A stretch of 12,271 nt of DNA from Verrucomicrobiota bacterium (lineage in GTDB: Bacteria > Verrucomicrobiota > Verrucomicrobiia > Chthoniobacterales > UBA10450). Position 1 is the first letter of the stretch. The number at the start of each line of letters is the position of its first letter. The DNA lies in assembly GCA_003218345.1 (NCBI GenBank), contig QHNF01000052.1:1-12271 (forward strand), given 5' to 3'. The position numbers and the translations under genes are program-made. Shown here piece after piece: positions 1 to 7,276 of this stretch. The notes beneath the pieces are model-generated. The model made no database searches. It worked only from the letters and a program-made list of their open reading frames with translations, and was not told the DNA's origin.

Positions 1-561
1 AAGGCGTTTGGCGACTTCGCGCAAAACGGGAAGGGTCGACAGCGCTTTCAGTTTTGACTGGTCCATCTTGAAATAGCGGCCGAGACAATTCTCGAAAAAG
101 TAATTCTGTTCCCACCGGTAAAGCGCGGCGTTAAACTCGGCTGGCAAATGCTCCTTCATTTCCACGCACACCGACACTGGAAGACCGTGAAGCTTCGCAA
201 TCTCATCGAGCGCTGATTCGTAGAACGTGCGCCGGACGATCCAGCTCTCGCGCCGATAACTGTAGAGGTCGCGCTCACCCAAATCTTCGATCCAGATGAG
301 GCCCTCTACCGGATCGTGAAAGTAAATCTTCGGCACTCGCATTCTGTGTGCGTGGAGAAATTTCGCGATCTGCACGTAGTGCTGATTTTCTTCGCGCTCC
401 AGATTGTATTTAATCAGGATCAGCGTCTGCGCAGCGGAGCACTGGATCCGATAGAATTTCCGGTCCGATCCCCCTTTTTCGATTGGCTGGATTTTTATTG
501 CGGCTACATCCAGAAGCGGAAAGTGCACCCGGGTTCGCCGTAGAAGAAGTTCGGTTCTCAT
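1..561 (-). CDS. Sugar kinase of the aminoglycoside phosphotransferase fold (COG3178/AmgK-like), 3' part outside window
   Basis: An ATG at 559-561 opens a frame that stays open to the left edge (187 codons seen), so the C-terminal half is missing. The N-terminal lobe of an APH/choline-kinase fold is recognisable: a nucleotide-binding loop EKGGSDRKFYRI (residues 28-39), a lysine in LILIKYN (Lys51) likely to anchor ATP, a hinge-like segment LIWIEDLGERDLYSY (88-102), and the helix EFNAALYRWEQNYFFENCL (142-160), as in AmgK-type kinases that phosphorylate the anomeric carbon of MurNAc or GlcNAc. The catalytic HxD loop would lie beyond base 1 and cannot be checked. The start lies 3 bases after the nucleotidyltransferase stop, so the two genes are probably co-transcribed; kinase plus nucleotidyltransferase mirrors the AmgK/MurU recycling pair. 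The fold assignment is fairly sure. The substrate is inference. Confidence 0.82.
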   Translation of the reverse strand, partial: MRTELLLRRTRVHFPLLDVAAIKIQPIEKGGSDRKFYRIQCSAAQTLILIKYNLEREENQHYVQIAKFLHAHRMRVPKIYFHDPVEGLIWIEDLGERDLYSYRRESWIVRRTFYESALDEIAKLHGLPVSVCVEMKEHLPAEFNAALYRWEQNYFFENCLGRYFKMDQSKLKALSTLPVLREVAKRL

Positions 562-564
562 AAC

Positions 565-1546
565 CTAGATGTCGATGTTCCGATGGATCCCGCTGGCCTT
601 TTTTTGAGAGCGGACAATACAACTGTGCAGCTGACATTTGGAAGCAATTTGTGCGCCCGGCCACAAAATTGTGTCTTCAAGGATAGCTCCTGCGCCAACT
701 ACGCAGTGTTCTCCGATCACTGAACAGCCACGCAACTCAGCGTTTTGATCAACAATCGCTGATCTGGCTATGCGCTCAGGCCATTCGCGTATTTTGACCC
801 AATGCGGCTTCCAATGTTCTCGCAAAATCATGCGGTGCACGTCGAGATATTCTGTGCGCGAACCGATGTTGAACCATTTTCCGCCGTTCATCACCAAGCC
901 GCCGATCTTGGCACCCTGGCCTATCCAATCCACGAGAATCGGAATGAACGAGATCTTTTGCCGCTGCGGGATTCTCTCGAAAACCTCCGAATTCCAAACG
1001 GCGACATTAGCAAAATCAACGTTGCCTGCGGTACCGTAGCGATTCGCTACATCCACAACGCGGTGATCACGAAAAGCCACATCCGAAGCCAAGCCGGTGT
1101 CACGCAGCGCTAGCGTAACGTCGTTCCCATAGTGGAAATGTTCGTCAATCAAAGGCTGCAGATTAATGTCAGTCAAGATGTCGCCGCTGTATGTCACGAA
1201 TGGATCGCTGCCGAGATAGCGTTCCGCGTTCTTGATGCCGCCGCCGGTATCGAGCAGGTCCGGTTCGTGAATTAGGTTGATCAAACGGCCGTCATACTCG
1301 CTCGCGTCAAAAAAGCTTTGAAATAACTCGGGCTGCTTGTGCGTGTTAATTACGAACCTGTCCACTACCATGTCGATCAAATGATCAAGTGCAAAAGTAA
1401 TGAGTTGCTTTTGAAAGATCGGGATCAGCGGCTTGGGCAATCCCTCCGTAAGCGGCCATCAGCGGCTTGGGCAAATCCTCCGTAAGCGGCCGTAACCGAG
1501 TGCCGAGCCCGGCGCCCAAGACGAATGCTTGTGTGATCCGACTCAT
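565..1546 (-). pseudogene. Sugar-phosphate nucleotidyltransferase with C-terminal left-handed beta-helix, frameshifted by a 34-bp tandem duplication
   Basis: The ATG at 1544-1546 begins MSRITQAFVLGAGLGTRLRP, the classical nucleotidyltransferase signature, followed by LTEDLPKPL. A direct 34-bp duplication then throws the frame off, and translation ends after 53 residues at a TGA (1385-1387). The rest of the protein is intact in another frame down to the TAG at 565-567. Removing one repeat copy restores a single 315-residue frame. In that restored protein: TGGGIK (about 89-94), metal-site motif SGDILTD (about 109-115), NIGSRTEYLDV (about 215-225), then a hexapeptide-repeat beta-helix (about 252-302: SAIVDQNAELRGCSVIGEHC and onward). 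It should join an NTP to a sugar-1-phosphate. Family and frameshift are clear. The exact sugar is not, and the duplication could be an assembly or sequencing artefact rather than a true pseudogene. No good ribosome site precedes the ATG. Confidence 0.85.
1424..1491. repeat. Imperfect 34-bp tandem duplication inside the nucleotidyltransferase gene
   Basis: Two adjacent 34-bp units (1424-1457 and 1458-1491) differ only at two neighbouring bases: GGCAATCCC in the first and GGCAAATCC in the second. The unit covers the coding sequence for the PLT[E]xLPKPLI signature. Because 34 is not a multiple of 3, the extra copy shifts the frame of the gene read on the minus strand. Confidence 0.95.
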
Positions 1547-1573
1547 GCTGCTCGTGCACGAAAGCTGAAGACG

Positions 1574-1810
1574 CTATCCGGATCTCATCCAGCTATCGGC
1601 GGGCATTTCCAATGAGCTTGTGACGCGAAGTTTGTTCACCACGAGCTCGTCGATTTGGAGCCTCTTGATTCTTGACCAGACGATGGCAACTCGACCGATC
1701 GCAAATGTGCCGAGCGCTAATGCTCCAACTGCTTGCGCGCCGATCGCCAATGCGCCGACGCTCAGCGGCGCGATGTCGCTTGGTGCACTATTCGTCCTTC
1801 GACCTGCCAT
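1574..1810 (-). CDS. Small Gly/Ala pentad-repeat protein, function unknown
   Basis: This 78-residue protein starts at the ATG in 1808-1810, preceded by an AAGGG ribosome site (minus strand AAGAAGGGATTTGATG). A TTG one codon upstream is an alternative start. Residues 17-43 form five-residue repeats of the type A-hydrophobic-G-x-x (SVGAL AIGAQ AVGAL ALGTF AIGRV), followed by IKRLQIDELVVNKLRV (48-63). I recognise the general type (GALAIG repeats followed by a basic LxIDELxVxxLRV segment) from unannotated small bacterial proteins, but know of no function. The repeat could form a short beta-solenoid, or a Gly-zipper-like membrane segment. It lies 27 bases upstream of the nucleotidyltransferase start on the same strand and about 100 bases after the protease gene, so it may share their transcript. 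That it is a real gene is likely, given the repeats and a good ribosome site. Confidence 0.68.
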   Translation of the reverse strand: MAGRRTNSAPSDIAPLSVGALAIGAQAVGALALGTFAIGRVAIVWSRIKRLQIDELVVNKLRVTSSLEMPADSWMRSG

Positions 1811-1911
1811 CAAATCCCTTCTTTGATTTCAAAGCGCGCTCTTCCAATTCGATGGTGTCCAGTCCCGTCGGAAGCCGCCGGCCCAAATTATCCGCGACGC
1901 ACTTTGTGCCA

Positions 1912-2928
1912 CTACCGTTTTAAATAGAGCGTGCGCGTACCGAAATCGATAATGCCGTTGTGCCGTCTTAGAGTTTCCGCGCCGAGCAGACCGGCAACGG
2001 GCGGCGAGCCTTCCAATAACCCGTTGTGAATTAATCCTTCCAGATCAATAACGCCCACTTCCTTGCCAATGATATCCACTGAGCCAACCGACAGTTTGCG
2101 AATACGCGCCACACGCACTCCGCGCTCTTTCAGATTCACGGCCGACGAACTATACGGTGTCTCGCGCGTCGCAATTCGCATACGCCGAACGAAAGAGCGG
2201 TGCAGCAGCGTGGCGAACGAACCCGTATCGACCATGAGCTTGGCTGGTTTTCCGTTGATAGAGCCGTTCACATACAGATTGAACCCATCGCTGACTTGAA
2301 TCGGAACAGCCTGCAATCCGCGGCGGTCGAAACCGGGAACACCGCCCAGGACATCCGGATCGGTCTTCAAAATGAGCAACTGCCGTTGACAATCCAGGAC
2401 CGCTTTGGTCGGGAAAAGAATGTCCGCTCCAATAATCCCGTCGATTTCCTGTTCGTGAACCAGTCGCGCGGCGCGAGTCGAGTTGCCAAGGTCGACAGTG
2501 ACCACCGGTTCATCGATCAAAGTTAGTCCGCCGAGCCGCAACTCACGTGCAACCGCCACATTATTGAACGCACCGTTAATTTGAACACGCGCGGGCAAGT
2601 TTGACTTAGCCGCGATTGGTCTAAGCTGAAAATGCTCGCGACGACCTACAGCAATTGCGCTTACCGGTGCGCCGGTATCGATAGTAAGCCACGCCGCCTT
2701 ACCATTGATAAAAGCGCGCACCAGCAAATGATTTTGCCGCGAACGGACCAGCGGCAGCGCTTCAAATCGCGTGGTTGCTCGCGCGTGAGCGCCCTGCGGC
2801 AAGGCGGTCAACTGAGCAAGCAGCGCGACCACAGCACACGAAATCGACAACAGCTTCCGTGCGAGGGGCGGATGATTTGAGAGCGTCACGCGGCGCAGAT
2901 TATCACGGTTCCTTTTGGGCGAAAGCAA
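1912..2928 (-). CDS. Secreted or periplasmic retropepsin-like aspartic protease with two DTG domains
   Basis: The 338-residue frame begins at a TTG. A GTG at 2887-2889 (residue 14) is an equally possible start, and neither has a clear ribosome site. Residues 23-49 look like a signal peptide: LARKLL, then a hydrophobic run (about ISCAVVALLAQLTAL), then a possible AHA cleavage site, so the protein probably acts outside the cytoplasm. Two copies of a retropepsin-like fold follow. The first has WLTIDTGAPVSAI (Asp84) and ends with IDGIIGADIL (162-171). The second has KLMVDTGSFATLL (Asp234) and ends with VAGLLGAETL and NGIIDFGTRTLYL. The paired flap/DTG and hydrophobic-GA motifs match bacterial gag-pol-like aspartyl proteases, where two lobes can form one active site. 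The substrate is unknown. It is the first gene of the leftward group and is divergent from the permease gene. Confidence 0.85.
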   Translation of the reverse strand: MLSPKRNRDNLRRVTLSNHPPLARKLLSISCAVVALLAQLTALPQGAHARATTRFEALPLVRSRQNHLLVRAFINGKAAWLTIDTGAPVSAIAVGRREHFQLRPIAAKSNLPARVQINGAFNNVAVARELRLGGLTLIDEPVVTVDLGNSTRAARLVHEQEIDGIIGADILFPTKAVLDCQRQLLILKTDPDVLGGVPGFDRRGLQAVPIQVSDGFNLYVNGSINGKPAKLMVDTGSFATLLHRSFVRRMRIATRETPYSSSAVNLKERGVRVARIRKLSVGSVDIIGKEVGVIDLEGLIHNGLLEGSPPVAGLLGAETLRRHNGIIDFGTRTLYLKR

Positions 2929-2943
2929 TTTCGCTTCTAATTG

Positions 2944-2958
2944 CTTGATTTAATCAAG
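2944..2958. promoter_or_regulatory. Perfect palindrome in a divergent intergenic region, possible operator
   Basis: CTTGATT-T-AATCAAG has 7-bp arms around a single central base. It lies between the leftward protease gene and the rightward permease gene, about 15 bases upstream of the protease TTG start and 65 bases before the permease ATG, a place suited to a dimeric regulator. The sequence shows only the symmetry. An operator role is inference. Confidence 0.35.
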
Positions 2959-2962
2959 GACG

Positions 2963-2979
2963 AACGCCGAAGCGTTTTT
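2963..2979. other. Short hairpin with stable tetraloop near the protease leader
   Basis: AACGC-CGAA-GCGTT forms a 5-bp stem. Read on the minus strand the loop is C(TTCG)G, the extra-stable UUCG tetraloop, and would fall in the 5' leader of the protease mRNA. Read on the plus strand the stem ends in a run of five T, like a weak terminator, but no plus-strand gene ends here. The role is unproven. Confidence 0.3.
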
Positions 2980-3022
2980 AGCATTGCTCGATACGCTTGA
3001 GTGATGATTAACTGTCCGCCAA

Positions 3023-4594
3023 ATGCGAGCGGCTCAGACTCACAACCACGCTGCGACCCAGCCACCCGAAGCTGGTGGCGAATTCGTTAGGGGACTCGGG
3101 TTGCTCGACTCGACCATGCTCGTCGCTGGGTCGATGATTGGCTCCGGAATTTTTATCGTCTCGGCCGATATCGGACGGTTGGTGGGTTCTCCGGGCTGGC
3201 TGCTTGTTGTGTGGGTCGTAACGGGTGCTCTCACTATAACTGCTGCGCTTAGCTACGGCGAGTTGGCCGCGATGATGCCGCGCGCCGGCGGGCAATACGT
3301 GTATCTGCGCGAGGCGTACAGTCCGCTTTGGGGATTTCTTTATGGCTGGACGCTGTTTCTGATAATCCAGACCGGTACAATTGCCGCCGTGGCGGTGGCG
3401 TTCGCGCGATTTCTCGGCGTCTTTGCGTCGCTCATTTCACCGACGCAGTGGATCATTCCGCCGATTGCTCTGTCGCGAAACTACGCGATCAGTCTGTCGA
3501 CACAGCAATTGGTTGCGATCCTGATAATCGTGTTTTTAACGATCGTGAACACCCGGGGTCTCGAGTTAGGCAAACTGATTCAAAATGTATTCACTTCGGC
3601 AAAGACGCTGTCGCTGGCCGCTCTGATCGCGTTGGGCATTTTCGTCGGTCGCAATGCTGATGCGCTCAGCGCGAACTTCACGAATTTCTGGTCGCCAGGC
3701 ACTGTCTCACCCATCAACTCCGATCTGTCGTTCATTTCAACGGTGTCGGCCACGGGCGGTGCACTGGGAATGTTGATCGCCGTGTGCGTGGCGCAAGTCG
3801 GGTCGCTGTTTTCGGCTGATGCCTGGAACAACATAACGTTCACTGCCGGAGAAGTCCGAGAGCCGCGTCGGAACATACCGCTGTCACTCGCCCTGGGCAC
3901 GGGGCTGGTCATTACGCTCTACTTGCTCGCGAACATCGCCTACCTTTTTGTGCTGCCGCTAGATAAAATTCAGCACGCGCCGGACGATCGGGTAGGCACA
4001 GCGGCAATGGAAGTGATGTTCGGTGGTGCGGGCGCGGCGATCATGGCAATCGCGATTATGATTTCGACGTTCGGATGTTGCAATGGACTGATTCTCGCCG
4101 GTGCGCGGGTGTATTACGCAATGGCGCAGGACGGATTATTTTTTCGATCGACAGGCAGACTGAACGCGAAGCACGTACCGGCGATGGCGCTGGTTTTGCA
4201 GGGCGTCTGGACAGCGTTGCTGGTCCTGCCGCGGATACGATTGCGCGATCCAGTCACAAATGCACCGATCGTCGATGCGTCGGGTGTCGAGCAGTATGGG
4301 AATCTTTATGGCAAGCTGCTCGATTATGTCGTTTTCGCGGTATTGATTTTCTATGTGCTTACGATTGCCGGCGTGTTCGTTCTCAGACGTACACGTCCGG
4401 AGGTCGAGCGTCCGTATCGCGCGTTTGGTTATCCGCTGCTGCCGGCGTTCTATATTGTTGCAGCGACAGTGATTCTACTCGTGCTGGCTGTTTACCGAAC
4501 GGAAACTTCCTGGCCGGGTTTGCTGATCGTGCTTGCCGGAGTGCCGGTTTACTTTTTCTGGAAATTTCTTCGGGAAAAGTCACGCCCGGCTTGA
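3023..4594 (+). CDS. APC-superfamily amino acid permease (LAT-like)
   Basis: This 523-residue inner-membrane protein starts at the ATG 3023-3025, with no clear ribosome site, and ends in TGA. After a polar N-terminal tail of about 25 residues comes the family hallmark in TM1, LVAGSMIGSGIFIVSADIGR (33-52), which carries the unwound Gly-rich substrate-binding stretch. About 12 hydrophobic helices follow, with further APC marks: SYGELAAMMPRAGGQYVYLR at TM2-TM3, REPRRNIPLSLALG after TM6, RVYYAMAQDGLFF after TM8, and PYRAFGYPLLPAFYI before the last helices. A polar loop of about 30 residues (RIRLRDPVTNAPIVDASGVE onward) sits late in the protein. It should import or exchange amino acids using an ion or substrate gradient. 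The overall pattern resembles L-type/LAT transporters, but the substrate cannot be read from the sequence. A second permease gene follows after 44 bases on the same strand. Confidence 0.9.
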   Translation: MRAAQTHNHAATQPPEAGGEFVRGLGLLDSTMLVAGSMIGSGIFIVSADIGRLVGSPGWLLVVWVVTGALTITAALSYGELAAMMPRAGGQYVYLREAYSPLWGFLYGWTLFLIIQTGTIAAVAVAFARFLGVFASLISPTQWIIPPIALSRNYAISLSTQQLVAILIIVFLTIVNTRGLELGKLIQNVFTSAKTLSLAALIALGIFVGRNADALSANFTNFWSPGTVSPINSDLSFISTVSATGGALGMLIAVCVAQVGSLFSADAWNNITFTAGEVREPRRNIPLSLALGTGLVITLYLLANIAYLFVLPLDKIQHAPDDRVGTAAMEVMFGGAGAAIMAIAIMISTFGCCNGLILAGARVYYAMAQDGLFFRSTGRLNAKHVPAMALVLQGVWTALLVLPRIRLRDPVTNAPIVDASGVEQYGNLYGKLLDYVVFAVLIFYVLTIAGVFVLRRTRPEVERPYRAFGYPLLPAFYIVAATVILLVLAVYRTETSWPGLLIVLAGVPVYFFWKFLREKSRPA

Positions 4595-4638
4595 CTCCAA
4601 ACGTGTTCTCCATTTAGCAAGATCAGAGCAACTTCACC

Positions 4639-6207
4639 ATGAATTTATTTCGACGAAGGAGTGTCACGGATTTGCAAGCCGAGGCGCTCACCGATCACAG
4701 CCTTAAGCGCGCGCTTGGCCCAACGAATCTCACCGCGCTGGGCATCGGGGCGATCATCGGCACCGGCATCTTCGTGCTCACGGGCACGGTCGCGGCGCAA
4801 AACGCTGGGCCCGCCGTAGTGCTCTCGTTCGTTCTCGCAGGCGTCGCATCAGTCTTCGCCGCGTTGTGCTACAGCGAATTCGCTTCGCTTGTGCCGATGG
4901 CCGGCAGCGCCTACACGTACGGCTACGCGACGCTCGGGGAACTCATCGCGTGGATTATCGGCTGGGACTTGATCCTCGAGTATGCCGTCGGCGCGATCAC
5001 CGTCGCGATCGGCTGGTCCGGCTATGTCGTGTCGTTCCTGCATGACTTCGGCATTAACATTCCGCCGGCGCTATCGGCTGCTCGCGGCACGGACTTGATT
5101 AATATTCCCGCTGCCCTGGCACCGCTCGTGAAAGCAAAAGTCGGCTGGGTGGTAAGCAGCGCATCTTTGCTGGATCAAATCAAGACTGCGGGAAGCGACC
5201 CGACGGCCCTGGCCCACGTGACGACGATCTTCAACCTCCCAGCTGTGTTCATCATCTTTGTCGTCACGACGTTGCTTGTCGTCGGCATTAAGGAGTCGGC
5301 GAATTTCAACAACCTGATCGTGCTCGTGAAGGTCGCGGTGGTATTACTATTTATCTTCGGCGCCTTTCATGCAATCACGTCGGTGAACTGGCATCCGTTC
5401 ATTCCGGTAAACACAGGACAATCCGGTCACTTCGGCTGGAGCGGTGTCATGACTGGCGCCGGTATTGTCTTCTTTGCCTATATAGGGTTCGACGCCGTTA
5501 GCACCGCCGCCCAGGAGGCAAAAAATCCGCAACGTGACATGCCCATCGGCATCATCGGATCGCTCCTTGTTTGCACCGTGCTCTACATCCTCGTGGCCGG
5601 AATCGCGACGGGCGTTGTGCCGTACGGCCAGCTCGACGTCCCAGACCCGATCGCGGTGGTGGCGGACCACGCGGGCATGGGCTGGATGGGACGGCTGATA
5701 AAACTCGGCGCCATCGCCGGTTTGTCGTCGGTTATCCTGGTGCTGTTGTTAGGTCAATCGCGCGTCTTTTACAGCATGGCGCGCGACGGCCTGCTGCCGC
5801 CTTTCGTGAGCCGGGTACATCCGCGCTTCCGCACACCGTGGCTAACTTCGATAGTGACCGGCGTTGGTGTGGCGATCTTTTCCGCCGTCTTCAACGTCCG
5901 CGAGGCGGGCAGCCTCTGCTCCATCGGCACACTGCTCGCCTTTGTCATCGTCTCAGTGGGAATTCTCGTGTTGCGCGTGCGCGAGCCCAATCTCCCACGC
6001 AAATTCACCACGCCGTGGGTCTGGTTTGTGGCGCCAGCAGGTGCGCTTTCGGCGATCGCACTCATGGCCGCGTTGCCATGGCCAACATGGCGACGGTTGA
6101 TCGTCTGGTTCATCATTGGCATGATTGTTTACTTCAGCTACGGCGTTCGCCGCAGCAATCTCGCGCGGCAACCGATCACAGATACGACCCAGACTCAAGA
6201 CGACTGA
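4639..6207 (+). CDS. Cationic amino acid transporter (CAT) family permease, YfnA-like
   Basis: This 522-residue membrane protein starts at the ATG 4639-4641 and ends in TGA. The N-terminal LKRALGPTNLTALGIGAIIG (22-41) continuing TGIFVLTG is diagnostic for the CAT branch of the APC superfamily. Other marks are YSEFASLVPMAGSAYTYGYA, WDLILEYAVGA, the segment FFAYIGFDAVSTAAQEAKNP with following QRDMPIGI, and GQSRVFYSMARDGLLPPFVS followed by HPRFRTPW. Hydrophobicity indicates at least 12 membrane helices with a cytoplasmic N-terminus. The length suits bacterial CAT homologues. Substrate is probably an amino acid, cationic or broader, taken up with protons. It is 44 bases after the other permease and may share its transcript, although the two belong to different subfamilies. 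By eye it uses more C-ending codons (ATC, CTC, GGC) and looks more GC-rich than that neighbour. No terminator is evident in the 160 bases after it. Confidence 0.92.
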   Translation: MNLFRRRSVTDLQAEALTDHSLKRALGPTNLTALGIGAIIGTGIFVLTGTVAAQNAGPAVVLSFVLAGVASVFAALCYSEFASLVPMAGSAYTYGYATLGELIAWIIGWDLILEYAVGAITVAIGWSGYVVSFLHDFGINIPPALSAARGTDLINIPAALAPLVKAKVGWVVSSASLLDQIKTAGSDPTALAHVTTIFNLPAVFIIFVVTTLLVVGIKESANFNNLIVLVKVAVVLLFIFGAFHAITSVNWHPFIPVNTGQSGHFGWSGVMTGAGIVFFAYIGFDAVSTAAQEAKNPQRDMPIGIIGSLLVCTVLYILVAGIATGVVPYGQLDVPDPIAVVADHAGMGWMGRLIKLGAIAGLSSVILVLLLGQSRVFYSMARDGLLPPFVSRVHPRFRTPWLTSIVTGVGVAIFSAVFNVREAGSLCSIGTLLAFVIVSVGILVLRVREPNLPRKFTTPWVWFVAPAGALSAIALMAALPWPTWRRLIVWFIIGMIVYFSYGVRRSNLARQPITDTTQTQDD

Positions 6208-6368
6208 AATACAAAGAAATACCGAATCGCTTGCCGGAAATTTCCAAACAAAACGCAAATCTCGCCTTGGAAGTTTCGCATTACGGCTACTCCTCGAGTC
6301 CGGACGAATCATGATTGCATGATTGCTCGAGCGCGCGGCGGATCAACGAGCGCGTGAAGAACGCTGAT

Positions 6369-7160
6369 CTAGGCGGCGCCTGAACTCCAACTGCTTCCGC
6401 CAAATCCACCCGACGGGCTGGTCGGCCCGAAGCCGAGAAGCGCGTCCGTGCGCTTCCAAAGTTTTTCGCTATCGCTCTCAGTGAAGGCGCGCGATCCGGC
6501 CGCGATTTCAGACAGCGAAACATCTACACCGCGAAGAATTTTCCGTTCCTCGGGGCTCAACTCCTTGTGGCTTTCGCTGCGCAATGCCCGCTTTTGAAGT
6601 CGCGAGATGACCGTCGCCAACGCCTCGTCATTCGCACCTCCAAACAAATCGAGAAGCCGTTGAAAACTGAGGTGCGACGGAATCGTGGCAAGATCGACAT
6701 TTGCAGCTTCGGCGATATCATCGCGCGGCACTATCACCAGATCGGATTGGGCAACGGAATGCCAAACATCAGCAGGCTGATAATATCCGATCTCGACTTG
6801 GTAAGAGCCGTTCGGCCGCGAAAGCGGGAGGTAATAATGGCCAACTAGTGGTTCGACTGCAACGTTCGTTTCCTCGACAACATCTGCGCGATGCAAGCGG
6901 AGGTGAACTTGTCGATCCACTGGGTCGCCTTTTTCAAAGATCGATGGCCAGTCAATATTCCAATAGGTGAAGATCGTGCGTGGATCACGCGCAACCGCCA
7001 AGAGCCCCGGCGGGCCATAAGGGCGCGGAAGCCCCACGTAATTGAACTCGTCGACATCTCTCCCTTTCTCGCTGTGGGGCACCACTGGTCCAGTCGAAAT
7101 GCGAAAAGCATTTGCGAATTTGGATTTGCCCTGGCGCCGTTTGAAATTTTTTCTCGGCAT
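6369..7160 (-). CDS. DUF4912 domain protein
   Basis: This 263-residue protein starts at the ATG in 7158-7160 and ends in TAG. The N-terminus is strongly basic (MPRKNFKRRQGKSK). Residues about 46-150 match the DUF4912 pattern: PYGPPGLLAVARDPRTIFTY (47-66) followed by WNI, then a beta-rich stretch with VHLRLHRADVV, HYYLPLSRPNGSYQVEIGYY and the closing SDLVIVPRD. Pairs of aromatic residues (YW, HYY, GYY, VWH) recall a carbohydrate-binding or immunoglobulin-like sandwich, but the biochemical role of the family is not established. The C-terminal part is helical and charged (SPEERKILRG), and the extreme tail is Gly/Ser-rich (SPSGGFGGSSWSSG). There is no signal peptide or membrane segment. It is transcribed alone, convergent with the permease genes and divergent from the lipid kinase gene. 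Confidence 0.8.
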   Translation of the reverse strand: MPRKNFKRRQGKSKFANAFRISTGPVVPHSEKGRDVDEFNYVGLPRPYGPPGLLAVARDPRTIFTYWNIDWPSIFEKGDPVDRQVHLRLHRADVVEETNVAVEPLVGHYYLPLSRPNGSYQVEIGYYQPADVWHSVAQSDLVIVPRDDIAEAANVDLATIPSHLSFQRLLDLFGGANDEALATVISRLQKRALRSESHKELSPEERKILRGVDVSLSEIAAGSRAFTESDSEKLWKRTDALLGFGPTSPSGGFGGSSWSSGAA

Positions 7161-7218
7161 GGCGATCTAATTAGCAACTTGGCGCAAATCGGAGAGAGAC
7201 AAAGTGAATCTTGGCTCC

Positions 7219-7233
7219 TGAAACGAAGTTTCA
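7219..7233. repeat. Small inverted repeat TGAAAC-GAA-GTTTCA
   Basis: Six-base arms flank a 3-base centre immediately before the CACGAA repeats, in the divergent region between the DUF4912 and lipid kinase genes. It could be a binding site or the edge of the repeat element. Only the symmetry is observed. Confidence 0.35.
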
Positions 7234-7235
7234 AC

Positions 7236-7265
7236 CACGAATTCACACGAACAAACACGAATCAT
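7236..7265. repeat. Three 10-bp tandem units beginning CACGAA
   Basis: CACGAATTCA, CACGAACAAA and CACGAATCAT follow one another with a 10-bp period, preceded by AAC. I recall similar CACGAAT-rich intergenic stretches in verrucomicrobial and planctomycete genomes, where they recur many times, so this is probably a dispersed short repeat. It lies in the shared upstream region of two divergent genes; the 10-bp spacing also places each CACGAA on the same helix face. Confidence 0.5.
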
Positions 7266-7276
7266 CAGATGCTTGG

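Noticed and set aside
565..1440. Reading the nucleotidyltransferase as a complete 291-residue gene from a TTG at 1440
   Set aside because: It would lack the GxGTRLRPLT nucleotide-binding loop, which is present just upstream in another frame; the true start is the ATG at 1546 and the gene is frameshifted.
4075..4617. A 180-residue plus-strand open frame rich in Arg, Gly and Cys
   Set aside because: It is an out-of-frame shadow of the 3' part of the first permease gene, with no recognisable domain.
6236..6245. Palindrome GGAAATTTCC after the CAT permease gene
   Set aside because: It is short, lacks a loop or T-run, and falls in a convergent region; too little to call an operator or terminator.
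5571..6314. A 247-residue Arg-rich plus-strand open frame
   Set aside because: It lies inside the CAT permease gene in another frame, has shadow-like composition (many Arg, Gly and His), and shows no family motif.
6311..6326. Direct 8-bp duplication ATGATTGC ATGATTGC
   Set aside because: Too short to distinguish from chance and not linked to any element boundary.
6845..7258. A 137-residue minus-strand frame over the DUF4912 start
   Set aside because: It overlaps the DUF4912 coding region in another frame; the DUF4912 frame has the family motifs.
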